Of a stretch of 64,000 bases of DNA, positions 23,241 through 35,744 are shown piece after piece. The DNA lies in the NCBI RefSeq assembly GCF_051020985.1, contig NC_135010.1:1610001-1674000 (forward strand), written 5' to 3'. The stretch's first letter is position 1. Each line of letters begins with the position of its first letter. The position numbers and the translations under genes were made by a program. Below the pieces are notes generated by a model that did no database searches, was not told where the DNA came from, and worked only from the letters and a program-made list of their open reading frames with translations. This DNA is from Nomia melanderi. Taxonomy: Eukaryota; Arthropoda; Insecta; Hymenoptera; Halictidae.

Positions 23241-24960
23241 AAAATGTCTTAAATACAGCTTTTTTCTTCCTTGGTGGCTTAACATTTGTTATAAAGAATG
23301 GCTTGCTGCATCAATTGATATAAAAACATGATTATGCTTTTTAAAATGATTGATTTTCATATCGTCTACACACATCCACCTAGAGATAAGCTAGGTGTAC
23401 TTTGCTCTCTCCAAACAGAAATAATTGCATTTGAAACATTTTTGAAATAACAATTAGCATTAAGAACAGTTCCGGAGGTAATTGTATTTATGGATTAAAA
23501 TGGGACACTGTATATTCAAGGAAATGTACTGTTTTTGTTCCATACAAGTACATTTATATTAATAAATAATTAATTAACATTAGACATTTGAACAATGAAA
23601 ATAACTGTTTTACAATTTTCTGTTTGAAAGTAATTTATTTAATAATTTCCCGTATAGACACCTTAACGATTTCTGTAATCGGAAAGTGAATAATCTAAAA
23701 TGAGTTATTTTTATCGCCTGACAATTCTAATGTTGAAAGCAAGTGATACGAATTTTATTTTCCAGTTAACGAATTTCTCGAATCTAATTGTCCGTATTTC
23801 AATGTTCTTAAATAAACATGTTAGAGGAACCACCAATTTAATAACGAAGCTAAACAAAACAGAATAATACAGTGGTCGTCACGGCTTTGCAAAGTTTAAC
23901 GAAGGTTATTCCAGAGAAGATTCTTTGGATACAGACGTTACCATTCTTTATAGTACAATGGATTTTGCGCGTGGTCTAGATGATTTAAGTGAAGCTTTGC
24001 GGATAATGAATCCGAAGCGTAAAGCAAATCTTCTTATGATTGCCTACGGAGATTGTACACAAAACTAATCGCACAATTATCCGTGGTCATTACATGAGAC
24101 TTTTGTAATCTGTAAGGACGCTGCGTACAATTAATTGTATCAATGAAAATTATTTATGAAAATTATTTCTTATGTTAGAATAATAAATAATTGTTACATT
24201 TTTTGGTAAAATATATTCGCGAGAATTAATTAATATAATCGTAAAGAAAGTTTATTAATATTTGTTATATATTCAGGCTTAAACTCATAAGCACTAAATA
24301 TAAAAAGTTGATTATTAAATATTGCCTTACATTATTTTTCCATATTTACTGTAGGCAAAAGTGATACGATTATTTTGAAACGATTAAAAGAAATCTAAAA
24401 TCTTAAGGACTTAATTCCGTGTGACTTTATCAGTACTTAAACAAGCTGCAATGACAATTCTTTGAAAATACTATTAAGTCAGCAAAAAATATAGCATTCA
24501 CTTGATCGCCTTTTCATCTCTTAACTGAACTGTTGTTCAAAAGGTTCACTTTTAAATGCATAGGGAATATAATAAAAATTAATGAAATCTAGAAACCATC
24601 GACATTTTTAATGTAATACAATATAATGTGTAATGACATAAAAGAAAAGGGCGCGTATTCTATACTTTTCAACCTAATAATGAGATTTAATACGGGAAAA
24701 ACCTTTCCAAGGATTTTACACGCTAAATTCAATTACATTTGATTAACTTCATTATATGTATATTTCCCTTCGTTATGGATATTTTCACAGATTAATTTTA
24801 ACGAATACTGAAACTGAAGGATTGTAATTTCATTTTGCATCACTTCTTTTCCAATTTCAATTAACTACCTCAAATGAAAAATTACTCAGTTATTATTTAA
24901 CATTACACACAAATCGTTCATATTTCATAAAAATACTTCTTTCAATTATGCTATAATTTT
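23241..24960. other. AT-rich stretch, nothing recognised
   Basis: A slightly GC-richer interval at 23870-24070 has no ORF or splice pair that I would support. Otherwise featureless. Confidence 0.35.
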
Positions 24961-25040
24961 ATGAAACATACTACATCATTATTTTAAAAGTTTATGGAAC
25001 ATACAACATCAGTATTTTAAAAGTTTATAAAAGATACACT
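24961..25040. repeat. 33-bp tandem repeat, about 2.5 copies
   Basis: The unit contains ATACTACATCATTATTTTAA followed by AAGTTT. Two full units and a partial third are readable. Confidence 0.7.
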
Positions 25041-25253
25041 TTCTTGTCATACAGAGTTTCAACAAAACCTTTTATCCAAACAACGGGGAAGCAAATCTTT
25101 CTCCGCATTTCTTAAGACAAACACATTTCCGTATTACACTCTCTTATGGTTTACGACGAAATGGCTTACAAGCCATGAAAAAAACACATAACGTTTCCAG
25201 AAGTTTATTCTCCTAGTATACAGTTTCACCAGAAACCTTCAACGACATAGGTC

Positions 25254-25761
25254 TTAACACTAAAACTACCGAACAGTTAAATGAACTTTTTGAAATTCCT
25301 CTATAGAAACTTCAAGAGTGTATCTATCGAGGCTTTAATTAATTTATAATTCAGTCTTCGTATTGCTAAATTAATGTCTTCAATAAATTCTTAAAGAAAC
25401 ATCTGTTATATTTTGACCAATTGCCGAATGGAGAAATCAGAAATGGATGGATGTTAAAACAAAGTGTGTTTGACTTTAAAATAGATTTTAAATACAATAA
25501 GAGCCCCTGTAACGCGATTAAAAAATCGTCAAAAAATATCTATGAAAGTGAGATTTTCTATAAGAATCTGATATAAGCAGGTGACCAACTTAATACAAGT
25601 TGGACCCGTATCCAAAAAGGGAATTTCACGAGACAGTCGTAAACATGAAACATAATCAATATTTGGAACGATAATTTCATGGAACTGTAATTGGCCTGTT
25701 TGCATAGCGCAGATATATTCGTTACTTTTCAATATTTTCCGTCCACTAGTTTTAGTGTCAA
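25254..25761. mobile_element. Family B2 TTAA MITE interrupted by family H repeat
   Basis: The left end TTAACACTAAAACTACCGAA and about 175 bp match the B2 copy at 62257 (CTCTATAGAAACT, GAGTG.ATCTATCGAG, TTTATAATTCAGT). The match is lost near 25430, and a B-type right end (GTCCACTAGTTTTAGTGTCA) reappears at 25741-25761. The intervening 25455-25738 is the family H repeat. It is a nested arrangement: H inserted in B2. Confidence 0.7.
25455..25738 (-). repeat. Family H dispersed repeat, copy 2
   Basis: Reverse-complement match to 10957-11240. On the minus strand a 67-codon frame parallels the + frame of copy 1, then meets a stop after the Asp-Ile-Phe region, while copy 1 reads on. If this was once protein coding, copy 1 preserves the longer frame. 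No recognised domain. Confidence 0.65.
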
Positions 25762-25849
25762 AATGTCAAATGACAGGATAAATGTCTAGAGACGATGTAT
25801 CAAGAATGAAAAAGTGATTCGATCCGACTAAAAATCCCAATACCCTATT

Positions 25850-26640
25850 CTCTCGCGCGAACCCTGTGTCAAAGATCTAGCAGGCACCGTTACACGAAAA
25901 CGCACACGAAACACTAAGGAAACACCGACATCGTGATAACGGGACTTACGAAAACAGTGAACGCTATCGTCGTTGTCGGGGCTCGATGCTGCGGTATAGC
26001 TGCAGGTGCAAATGCAGAAGAGTTTCCTCTTGGAGTCGCGAGTGATCCGGTGACGACCCTGCCGGCCGACTGCCATAGCGACCGGGAACGCAGGCCGATC
26101 CGCGCGTTGCCTCGCCGGGTCGTCTTGAATTGTGTCGAGTCAAAGAGAACAGGGTGGAAGTAGGCGACTGGCTAGAAAGGAGGTGGCACTATCAGGTGTA
26201 TTCGCTCGGGCCAGCACGGCGACGAGGATTAAGTGGAAACGAAGAGCGGATGTGCGTGCTTCGACACAATTTCTCATCTAGTCATCCTCCTATGTTTGCG
26301 AACCTGCTATCTTCGAACACGATATCGATATCGAGGCAACGATTGCGCTAGACCTGGAACGGGGGAGGCGGGCTCGTCAACCATGAGAACAGGGACCACG
26401 AATGGGTCACGCTCCTTCTCCGTGCGTAACAGAATCGTTAAGGCACGATCAGCGACAAACTGAACCGTGCACGATTCTGGGTCCAGTTCCCGAGCTCATC
26501 AAACTAATGGCTGCAATTCTAATTATCTGGCTGGCGAACTGAACGGGCAAATCATTTTTGATTACGAGGAAGTACTGGTGTAGCTAAATGCGTCCGTCAA
26601 GGTTGTACCTCTGGGCCGAGCTAGGTAAAAGAGTTAACGA
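25850..26640. promoter_or_regulatory. CpG-rich island, about 790 bp
   Basis: The longest GC- and CpG-rich interval of the window. Several frames are open on both strands (+ 25933-26163, - 25828-26076), which is expected from composition. On + it ends beside a donor-like GAGCTAG|GTAAAAG (GT at 26625). The simplest reading is a gene promoter plus 5' untranslated or first exon on +, but I see no start codon in good context linked to a recognisable protein. Confidence 0.4.
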
Positions 26641-26740
26641 AACCGTATCGACGAGAATATTCTATAAAGAAAGTTGTAGAACTCGTTTTGTGTGACATTG
26701 TTTTGGGTTACTTGGGCTTTTAGGTTTAAACGCGCATTTT

Positions 26741-26986
26741 TTACCACGTTAAATGCCGCGCGACTTCATAAAGCAAAATACACAAAATGGAAAGGTGTAA
26801 TATTAAATCACTTGATTGAATTGCATTATTATTGTCGCACGTTCATATAGCTGGATGTCACCGCATTAAATAGCATTATTTATAATATAGAAATGCTTTT
26901 AAATAATCATCATTTAATTGAGCGAACTATGGTAGTTCAATTTGGTTGGGTGTCACCGGTGACCCCCACGGCATTCAACGTGTTAA
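26741..26986. mobile_element. TTAA MITE with CACGTT(A/G)AATGCCG termini
   Basis: Left TTACCACGTTAAATGCCGCG and right, read inward, TTAACACGTTGAATGCCGTG. The TIR is about 18 bp. Just inside the right TIR lies a perfect palindrome GTCACCGGTGAC (26952-26963) flanked by GGGT and CCCC. The body (246 bp) is non-coding. Confidence 0.75.
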
Positions 26987-27043
26987 CAGTTTGACTGCCA
27001 AGTAAACACTCATTAAAAGTTCTATGTAGTCGAAACAGTTGTC

Positions 27044-27258
27044 TTAACACTAAAACTACCGAGCACGTAGAGTGACTTATTTTCAATTTTTTATCAAAAT
27101 TAGAACAATGCATTTCTTGAGTGTCCCAGTCTTGTGTCTATGTAAATACACAAATTTCATTGAAAACCTTTCGCAAAAACATATTCATAATTTTAATACT
27201 TGCAAAATAAAAATTGTGAAGTGGGTCAATTTAACCTATTCGGTAGTTTTTGTGTTAA
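27044..27258. mobile_element. Family A TTAA MITE, copy 2
   Basis: Bounded by TTAA. Left TTAACACTAAAACTACCGAG; right read inward TTAACACAAAAACTACCGAA. The body matches 6611-6834 throughout, with small deletions. The subterminal GGGTCAATTTAACC motif is kept. Confidence 0.85.
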
Positions 27259-29552
27259 TAAAGCAGAAATTAAGAAGCCAAGATTCTTCATACGTTTTAT
27301 ATCCTGTATCCAAGAAAATTCGGTTTATTCGACACGTTACCGAAAGAATTAATGTTCAAGTTTATGTAAGAATTGGTGTCATCCGTATTCAGAGGACGTC
27401 GCAGTCGAAGTATTAACGGTGCGTATATTTTGGAGGTTTTTTGAGGAATTCAGTGAAGGTAGAGGTGTAAACAGTTTTACATATAATGTGTCTTCGATGT
27501 TGTCGGCGCTGAACGAGACTATTGTCTTGGTAGTTTTGAAACGGTTAAGAATGAACAGGTGTCGAGGTTTTGAAATGAACATTAAAATCGCGAAAAAATG
27601 AATTAGTATTAATACAATAGGATAATTGTCATAGTAATAAAGTAGTAATAATACAAGTAGGAGTTCATAAAATATAGCTAAATACGATCTTATTATCAAT
27701 TCGATCTTCAATTTAAAATTCCTGTTTATAAATATGTGTAAATAAGTTTTTGGCAAATTTTATAGGTATTTTACAGTATGTAACTAATAACTTGTGCGGT
27801 AACCGATTGTGTTTAGAGATCTGTTTACAACTAAATATGATATAAATCAGGGATCTTAAAGATATTTGTATTTTAGTTTGTGCTGCCCAAACGTGCAGTT
27901 TATTACACATGAAAAATTTGATAAAACAATGAAATATGACATTCAGAAAGTTTGAAGAACTTGAGGTGAGTGTTTTCTGTAAACGCAAAAATTGATCTTT
28001 GTGTTACCAAGTATTAACGATCCAGATACTTTTTCATTAGCTTCTTTAGCGGCAACTAGCCGAAAAGAATGTAAATTTTCTTTCTTACGTATAATGTGAA
28101 TTTAAAGCTTGGGTATCTTCCTTTAAGCCACTATTAATATACGGACATGAGAGATTGAGCGAATATTAAATACTAGAAAGTTACCTACTATTTTCAAATG
28201 AATAAGTATGTTAAATAATATGATAAATAATATTGTTTAAATGTCAAGGAAATCCACTATCCTATTAACATCACATTTGATGACACTTACAACCATTTCT
28301 TTTCTAACCAGCATTGAATTAACTACGGAAATTATTATTATATTAATTATCAAAGAAGTGCAGGTGATTACACTAATTTACGCAAATTATAGAAACTAAT
28401 GCTAAAAAAATTGTTTTCTTCACACTGCATTATATTAAAAATAAAATAAAACTTTCATTACATTTTTTTGAACGTTGTGTACTCCAGGATTTAAAAATAA
28501 CGTATAAATTTATAGAATGTAAAGTTTAATTAATAATTACTTAATTTTTAATATTAAGTACATTATTTTTGACGTATTATAATTATATTCTATTAATACA
28601 GTTTGAATTATTGTGCTTTCTTATTAAATTTAACGCAGTACACGAAGTTGTGCATAAAAAAGTCATTCAATGCAAAACTATTTCATGCGTTTTTTTCAAC
28701 AGATTGCAAGGCTATGTAAACCGTATATTTATCTTCAACGAACTACAGAGAAGGCATGGAAACCCCCTGAGAAAGAGAACATGTTACATGTTCTTTATAC
28801 TTTTACACCAGCCTTCAGCTTTTAATCAATTTTTCGCTTAGCTGGCTCGACCTTTCTGGTGGAAAGGCGGCCTCATCTCTAAAGAATTTCAGGTTCATTA
28901 CAAGAGTACTATTTTTGCTGACAATTCCTTTGTAACGAGCTTCAGCATGTAATCAATGAAAGAATGCAAAAGATGACCCAAACCCTTTAATAACGACTCC
29001 TCTAGAGTCATCACTAAAGAGAGCGCAATAAAGGCACACACCTACGTTTATGTCTGCAACCGTTTTTTACATATCCGCAGAAACCATAAAAAGCATGAAT
29101 TTAAAAATTAATTAATTTTACGCAACTATACGTGCTATGATTACATTGCGTATTTTTATGCATTTATGGGAAATTTGTTAATGTAAAATTGCACACAATA
29201 CACACAACAGGAAAGATCTATTCAAGGTGTAGTGCTTTTTTTAATCTTAGCTTAAAAAAAACTTCTTCCATTGTAATTCTTTCTTTTAATTATATTCTTC
29301 TAATTTAGAATTTCTATGAAGATTCTTAGTCTAACTACAATTTTTCCCGTGAGACTTTAAAGCTCAGTAAAAAATGTATTAAGTCAAATAGATACCATAA
29401 ACATAGGACAACAAATTCTACAAAGTTTGTGCAAAGTTTGAAGCAAATCGGTGTTTGAATAATTTTATACATACTTCAAATAAAGACGTTTTATTTGCCC
29501 GCAAATCCTGGTTCTTTATATTTAAATTTACGTGATTTACGTGAATTTAAAT
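27259..29552. other. AT-rich stretch, nothing firm
   Basis: Frames at + 27419-27601, - 27379-27756 and + 28569-28841 are open. A GC-richer interval lies at about 28720-28960. None has recognisable domains or a consistent exon structure. Confidence 0.3.
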
Positions 29553-29645
29553 CAGTAAAACTAGTCTGATTTATGTCGTGTTTGGACTCGGTTTAATTAC
29601 AACAATCTCAGAAATCGATTGGCATTACATTGGAGGAGATAAGGT
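29553..29645 (+). repeat. Family L dispersed repeat, copy 1
   Basis: Matches 61948-62041 over about 90 bp with the landmarks GTCTGATTTATGTCGTGTTT, GGACTC.GTTTAAT.ACAAC and CAATCTCA.AAAT. No inverted ends seen. Class unknown. Confidence 0.65.
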
Positions 29646-30189
29646 AAACAATGGAATAAAATGGAATAAAGGACGACGTAAATCGGGAGGACATAACTCG
29701 AGACCACTATACTTAATATATTTTGAACGCTCCTGAAATCGAATAAATTTTCCTTCTATTGCCAAAGCATAATTTAATTAGCGCAATTATTAACATTAAC
29801 GATTTTTTATGGATTTTTTAAGGAGAGACCCAAAGACCCTCATCCAAGTAGACAGAAGATCTAGTCTGCGAGAGTATAATATATAAAGTGTTCCAGGTTT
29901 TTCTGGAGAAACGTTGGTTCGTATGTTTTATAGATCTGTATAAGAAAAAAATGTTATATAAGCATAGGTTGTTTGAAGTTTTGTTAACCTTTGAACTACT
30001 GATGGTTCATCAATCTTGTAGAACCTCATGACAGGTTATGTTTGAATATGCATCCTTCCTTCATTATTTTATCATTTATGCAATTTCCTTGAATATACAT
30101 AGTAATCGATACTTTGAACGCGAAAGTTTAATTTCAAAAGGCAATTTAATTTCGTTTATAAATAAACGGAAAAATATGAGTAAACTAAG

Positions 30190-30191
<2 letters not shown>

Positions 30192-30221
<30 letters not shown>
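30192..30221. repeat. (AT)n microsatellite
   Basis: Uninterrupted run of about 15 AT units. Confidence 0.95.
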
Positions 30222-30224
<3 letters not shown>

Positions 30225-31350
30225 AAGACCGTTCATTTTGCGTATTACAAACATCATATTGGTAGTAATGTTTGATAAAAATACATTTTCAATATTTAAG
30301 AGTGAACGTACTTGATGTAAAAAAAACAAAATTTTAAATTTCAAATTTAGGAATTCATTAGTTTATAAGTTATGCACACATAAAGTTAATTAATAAATAT
30401 GTATATAAAATGGAATAGGTAGCTCCGATTTTAATGACTTTGAAATATGTTATCAAGCTCATAATTTTGAATAAGTTTCTTCTTTGAAAAAACCGGAGAT
30501 TTGGTTTAATTTTCGAAATAATCGCGAAAAATTTCTTCAGCCACATTTAACTTCTAGATAATTAAAATTAAATCATTAAACAGATAATGTTATAAATGTT
30601 TGCATATATTTCGAAAACCAAGATCAGGGAGTATTAACATGTACAGGGAACATTTGTTCAGAACTATGGTCCCAATGATACGTCTCAAAATCATCAAAAT
30701 CTGCGAGGTGATCATGATTCCAAGAACTAAATAGCTATCGTAAAAATGTTGAATATAAAAAGTAAGTATTTAGCAGATTCATTCTCCATTCCAAATGTTT
30801 ACTATTTATACTGACACTGTTTAGAAAAAAAATTAGGACACCTTGTTATAAACAGTAGAAAATAACAAAATAAGATAAAAATTGGATGAAAAGTATATTC
30901 GTACATTTTATAATAAATATTTTATCGATTTTTAGCTATAAAAACATCACAAGATTACTTTAATTGCATCTATCTCTGAAAACAACTACATCCATACATT
31001 TCCGGTCAATAACATTCAGTTAGAAGGAGACCTATAGATTAGAAGTCACGATTTTGTATGTACTAAAGTACACGTATATACGCGGCACGTGAAATATGCA
31101 TTAAGAAATTACGGATTCGTGTTCTTATTAGACTTGTATACATTGCACGTGAACCGTGTATTAAAGAATTAAAGATCCGTGTCCATGGATCTATGTAAGT
31201 TCACCTCTATGTACCGGGGTCTTTAAGCACCTACACGGATAGTTAGCGATGTCATGAAGCCAGTCAACAGAATTCGTGTTAGTTCTGTATTATATATCGC
31301 TGTGTATGTATTTCGCATGAAACATTTTCTATCTCTTACAAACTTGTAAC

Positions 31351-31463
31351 ATAAAATATATAAAATATATGAAAAAAATAAAATATAAAATATAAAATAT
31401 AAAATATAAAATATAAAACATAAAACATAAAATATGAAATATGAAATATAAAATATAAAATAT

Positions 31464-31522
<59 letters not shown>

Positions 31523-31680
31523 ATATAAAATATATAAAGTATATAAAATATATAAAATATATAAAATATATAAAATATAAAATATATAAAATATAAAAAA
31601 TATGAAAAATATAAAATATATGAAAAATATAAAATATAAAATATAAAATATAAAATATAAAATATAAAATATAAAATATT
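31351..31680. repeat. TATAAAA/TATAAAG heptamer minisatellite, about 330 bp
   Basis: The array consists of 7-bp units TATAAAA with a central block of TATAAAG (about 31462-31520) and interspersed units extended by TA. The higher-order blocks suggest unequal exchange. The 120-aa Tyr/Phe/Ile ORF on minus is purely a repeat translation. Confidence 0.9.
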
Positions 31681-32405
31681 AAAAAATGTTGATTTCATTT
31701 TTATTTTTTATACAGAATGCAGTTTAAAATATATGTTCTGTTTTATCATATTAAAAGTTCTATCAATGTTTTAACTTTGAATAGAGATATCTAGTATGAA
31801 CACACCCACGATCACTCAAATATTAATATGTATATCCGCATGGATACCAGTGAACAGATTTAAATGATTTAATGTCAAGCAGCGATATGTGAGCTTTTAG
31901 AAAATATTAGTTACCAGAGTCTCGGATAAAATCTTCCAGGTCAGTATCTGCATTTTGCATGGTATATCACTAACCACGCTCCTATTTGTCTTACTCAGCT
32001 ACATTGCTATTGGCAGGTTGTCATGGTTATGAGAAACTTTTAACTATTGATAAATTGAACGCGAAGCAGAAACTGCAATCCTGTATATCGTAATTTTCAA
32101 TTTACCTTTGAATAACTTTTGGTATAACCAACTCAAAAAATTAAATTAATATAAAAAGAAACAACCGTAAGAAATAAACCGTAGATCTGCAATATCGTGT
32201 CAGACTCGTGACAAAAATATTAATCTAAATTTGACAAATTTAAGTGCAATTTATTTCTTTTCAAATATAAATTAAATATAATTTCTCTATTGGCAATCGT
32301 TAACCTTTGATGAACAGCCGTTATATATTTGTGACATTTTGTATCTTGCATAAAGAAAATTAAACTATTTTCACGTGTGATTGTAATCTAAAAAGTGAAG
32401 TTTTC

Positions 32406-32821
32406 AAGTTTTCAACCAGCACACGGCGATTTTAATGAAACTCATGTGAGACGTAGTTCTCAAGAAAATATTCGTCACGTATTTTTCTTTTTATCGGCCA
32501 ACATCCACTTTGAACAAGTGAAAACACCCCTCAAGTTGATTGTTGAAAATATACTTGTTACAATATCTCTGAAACTAGAGGGCGCAAAAAAGAAATATAA
32601 ATTGTTCATTTTGAGACGAACAATTTTTAAAAAAATTCTCTTTCACACCCCTAGTTTCAGGGATATTATAAAAAATATACTTTCAACTCTCAACTTTAAG
32701 AGGTGTTTTCACCCTTTCAAAGTGGACGTTGGTTGATAAGAAAAAATATGTGACAAATATTTTCTTAAGAACTATGTTTCACATAAATTTCATCAAAATC
32801 GGTGTCTGCTGGTTGAAAAGG
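32406..32821. mobile_element. Large near-palindrome, foldback-type element, about 415 bp
   Basis: The left arm (32406-32607) is nearly the reverse complement of the right arm (32618-32821), with a 10-nt centre. Matching landmarks from the outside in: CAACCAGC / GCTGGTTG, CACTTTGAA / TTCAAAGTG, GTGAAAACACC / GGTGTTTTCAC, CTGAAACTAG / CTAGTTTCAG, TTGTTC / GAACAA. The arms differ by substitutions and small indels. No clean terminal duplication is visible. It could be a foldback MITE or a locus giving hairpin RNA. The 113-aa + ORF across it is incidental. Confidence 0.7.
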
Positions 32822-33744
32822 TTTCCTTGTTAGAAAGACGATTTGTTGTATTTAATAAAATATTGTAACCATAAAGATTGCTACTGAAGCAAACACTGGT
32901 GTGTTAAAATTCAGATACCTCCATTAATTTGAAGAGTAAGTTTTATTATTAATGCGATCGTACAAACTGGAATAAAGATGACATTTCTATTACTCTTTAT
33001 TTTTATATTCTCAATAAAACCGTTGAACGTGCTCGATTTACGAAGGCTCTCATTGAAATGTAGCCATTATATAATCGCTATAATATTGCAGGAAAATGAT
33101 TAAACGTTTGCCGTAATCTGAAATGTACTGTGACGTTATATTTCCTCTTGGAAAGTACCGGGAATCTGCGTTAACGTGCGCAAGTTTCCGAGAGAATAAA
33201 CTATGCGCATAATTTGGTCAGTCTGATCATTTGCACAATTGTCATTCATCGTTGCTGTACTGTTCCATTCATTAAATAATAAAAGTTTCCTGTTAGTTGG
33301 AAAATTATGCATTTGTCACCTCAAACTGATGAATATTTTATACACGCACCGATTCCACAGAAATTAAACAAAATTAAATAATCGATATAGGAAATATACT
33401 GTATTGTAGCAATTTAAATATGTAATTTAAACGCAGTCCGAACATTTTCGTTATTCAGTGTAAGTTTGGTTTAAGTAATTTACAACCAATAGACAAATGT
33501 GCATTTAACATTGTGTAACAGATTTACTTTTCATAGTTCTCATCTGTAACATTATATTATGTTGATATTAATAATAACAATAATGATAACAATAGTAAAT
33601 ACGGACGTTATGTTATGGTTACCGTCAATTTCAGCAGCCCTCCACGATAGTTGCACTTTGTAGGAATGACTTGTTTTTTTAGTCTTTAAATTTAAACTTA
33701 AATATTATTCAATTTACCAGTAAATTCGAAGAAGTTATAATCCC

Positions 33745-33968
33745 TTAACACTAGAACTACTGAATATTTAATATGATTCGTATGTAGTTCGTATAAAAAT
33801 TGTAACAATAGATTATTTTCAGTTTCTTCAGTTATTCATATACTATTCAAGTGAAACTATTTATCTTCGAAATCATTTTTAATATTCAATGCTTGTAAGG
33901 TACCAATAATTGCAAAACCAGGAAACCGAAACCAGTCACTGTGACTGGTACGGTAGTTTCAGTGTTAA
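33745..33968. mobile_element. Family B1 TTAA MITE, intact copy
   Basis: Bounded by TTAA at 33745 and 33965. Left TTAACACTAGAACTACTGAA; right read inward TTAACACTGAAACTACCGTA. A perfect 19-bp palindrome ACCAGTCACTGTGACTGGT (33931-33949) sits just inside the right TIR. The body matches the copies at 17665 and 60438. Confidence 0.85.
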
Positions 33969-34626
33969 GGACAAGATTTTACATATTTTCAAAGAGTAAC
34001 GAAACACTTTTTATTTATTGGTACGTGAGGTATCATCAATATCGTCGATCACAATGTTTTGTAAATTATCGTCAAACTTTTTACAATATCAAAACAGAAG
34101 TTGAAGAATTTATAACGTAAACACATAAAATATATAGTTAATAAATATGAAAAACGAAACAGCTACCTCCAACACGACAACTTTCACTTTTTTTTTATAT
34201 AACTAATGATAGGATACTTACAATTAAATCTGTAGGGTAAATAAAAGTGGGTGGGGCCATAACGCTTAGCTTAAAAAGTTTACACAAGAAGTCATTACGC
34301 CAGTCTATCTACAGTCAGCAAAAAACATATTCGAACGTTATGCATGCTTAGACACAATAAATATTTTATAATTTGTGTAGATATCGTTAAATACCTTTTA
34401 AATTTTATTGCATATATATGACACGAATGCAACTTCTCTCAATAAATAACAGTATACGGTGTACAAATTTTGTAATAATAATTTATTTCTTACTGTTCAA
34501 ATACTTTTATTTCTGCCTATATATCAACAATTTATTGAACTCTAACATAAAATGCTTCGATTTGTGCGTTGAAGCAGTAGCATTTTTTAATGAAAGCTGT
34601 ATTATTATTCCTAATGTTTCGAAATA

Positions 34627-34788
34627 ATGGAAACAACCACTGCACCAGACGTTTCAAGTTTTACCATCAAATGCGACTTTACGAGAGTTATGGGTTTCAA
34701 GAGAAAACGCGTACCAGCAACAAAGGAAGTAAGGTTTGCTCGAAGCGAAGCTAATATGCTCAAAACGTTTTCTGAGGGAAGGAGAAAG
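34627..34788 (+). CDS. Candidate first coding exon, 54 codons
   Basis: The ATG at 34627 (AATAATGG context) follows an in-frame stop four codons upstream (TAA at 34612). It opens 54 codons of balanced composition ending FSEGRRK, directly at GGAGAAAG|GTGAGTT, a near-perfect splice donor at 34789, phase 0. Codons are markedly less AT-biased than the flanks. The peptide is basic in its second half (GFKRKRVPATKEVRFARSE), which suggests a nuclear or nucleic-acid-binding protein, but I recognise no domain. Beyond the donor the frame decays into AT-rich lysine/tyrosine codons, as expected of intron. Confidence 0.5.
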
Positions 34789-35288
34789 GTGAGTTGGACA
34801 ACACTGGAACATCTGAGTAGCAGCAAATACCATATATTTTTTTGCAAATATTATAAAAGCATATATAAAATTTGCAAATAAATTCAATTGATATTTCTTT
34901 GTTGTTGGATTTAGAACTAGTACTAAGTAAATATTTTGACGATTTAAACTTTTTGACCTGAAAAAGTAGTATTTCTTTCTTAAAAACGAACTTTTGTTTT
35001 AGAAGTAGAGATTCATTCTTTTTTAATATTTTTTTAACATACACTTACATGAATAAACAACTGTTCTTTTCTTTCAAATAGCTCCACTTTTTTTAGTGCA
35101 GACATATTACAACTGAGCATTAAATCAATTACCTTAATTAAAAATACACAGTGAATATTCATTAAACATGCATTGATCAATTTCTTACAAAAAGTTTGAA
35201 AGTTGAAAACTTGAAAGGACTTTTCTTTAAAAAAGAAATAATTTTCAAATATCGTGTAATATTTTTACCCTTGTAATAGAAAGGCACC

Positions 35289-35536
35289 TCAACACATTCA
35301 CATTGCCAGGTGTTTCTATATATTTAATCGTAAATTGTAATAATAACAATGTTTGCAAAAATACTATTGGAATGCATTCTTTTATTACTTGTTTAAGTTT
35401 CCTGATTTCAGTTGCTAATTGTGGGTAAATGTTAAAAAATAATTTGTTAAATAATTTACTTGTTAACGTTGATTTATTTTAATATTATAAATTAGCTGTG
35501 TACCACCGGTGGTACATGCCAGCGTGAACGTGGTAA
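35289..35536. mobile_element. Family I TTAA-like MITE, copy 1
   Basis: Left TCAACACATTCACATTGCCA; right read inward TTACCACGTTCACGCTGGCA. The TIR is imperfect over about 20 bp. A perfect 18-bp palindrome TGTACCACCGGTGGTACA (35499-35516) sits just inside the right TIR. The body matches 59367-59581 (GTAATAATAACAAT, CAGTTGC.AATTGT, AACGTTGATTTATTT). Confidence 0.7.
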
Positions 35537-35744
35537 AGAATGATCTCCTTTACTGCAGTGTATTCGCGTATACTATATATTTAACACTAACCGTGCCTAC
35601 ATTTTTCCATCCGTAACCAGTCAACTGACTAGAAAATAAAAGTAAACAAGTTACATGACAAATTTTTTTAATAGATACAGAAACAACAGGAAAGATGAAA
35701 ATGAAAAAACTGATTAATAGGACATTAAAGGGATCGATGCAAAG

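Noticed and set aside
27379..27756. 125-aa minus ORF
   Set aside because: Leu/Tyr-rich from AT bias; no domain, no promoter or splice support.
31336..31698. 120-aa minus-strand ORF
   Set aside because: Translation of the heptamer minisatellite; only Tyr, Phe, Ile, Leu and a few others.
32395..32736. 113-aa + ORF
   Set aside because: Runs through both arms of the large palindrome; no domain.
34611..35044. Minus-strand ORFs overlapping the 34.6-kb exon candidate
   Set aside because: Shadows of the + exon; Ser/Phe-rich with no splice support.
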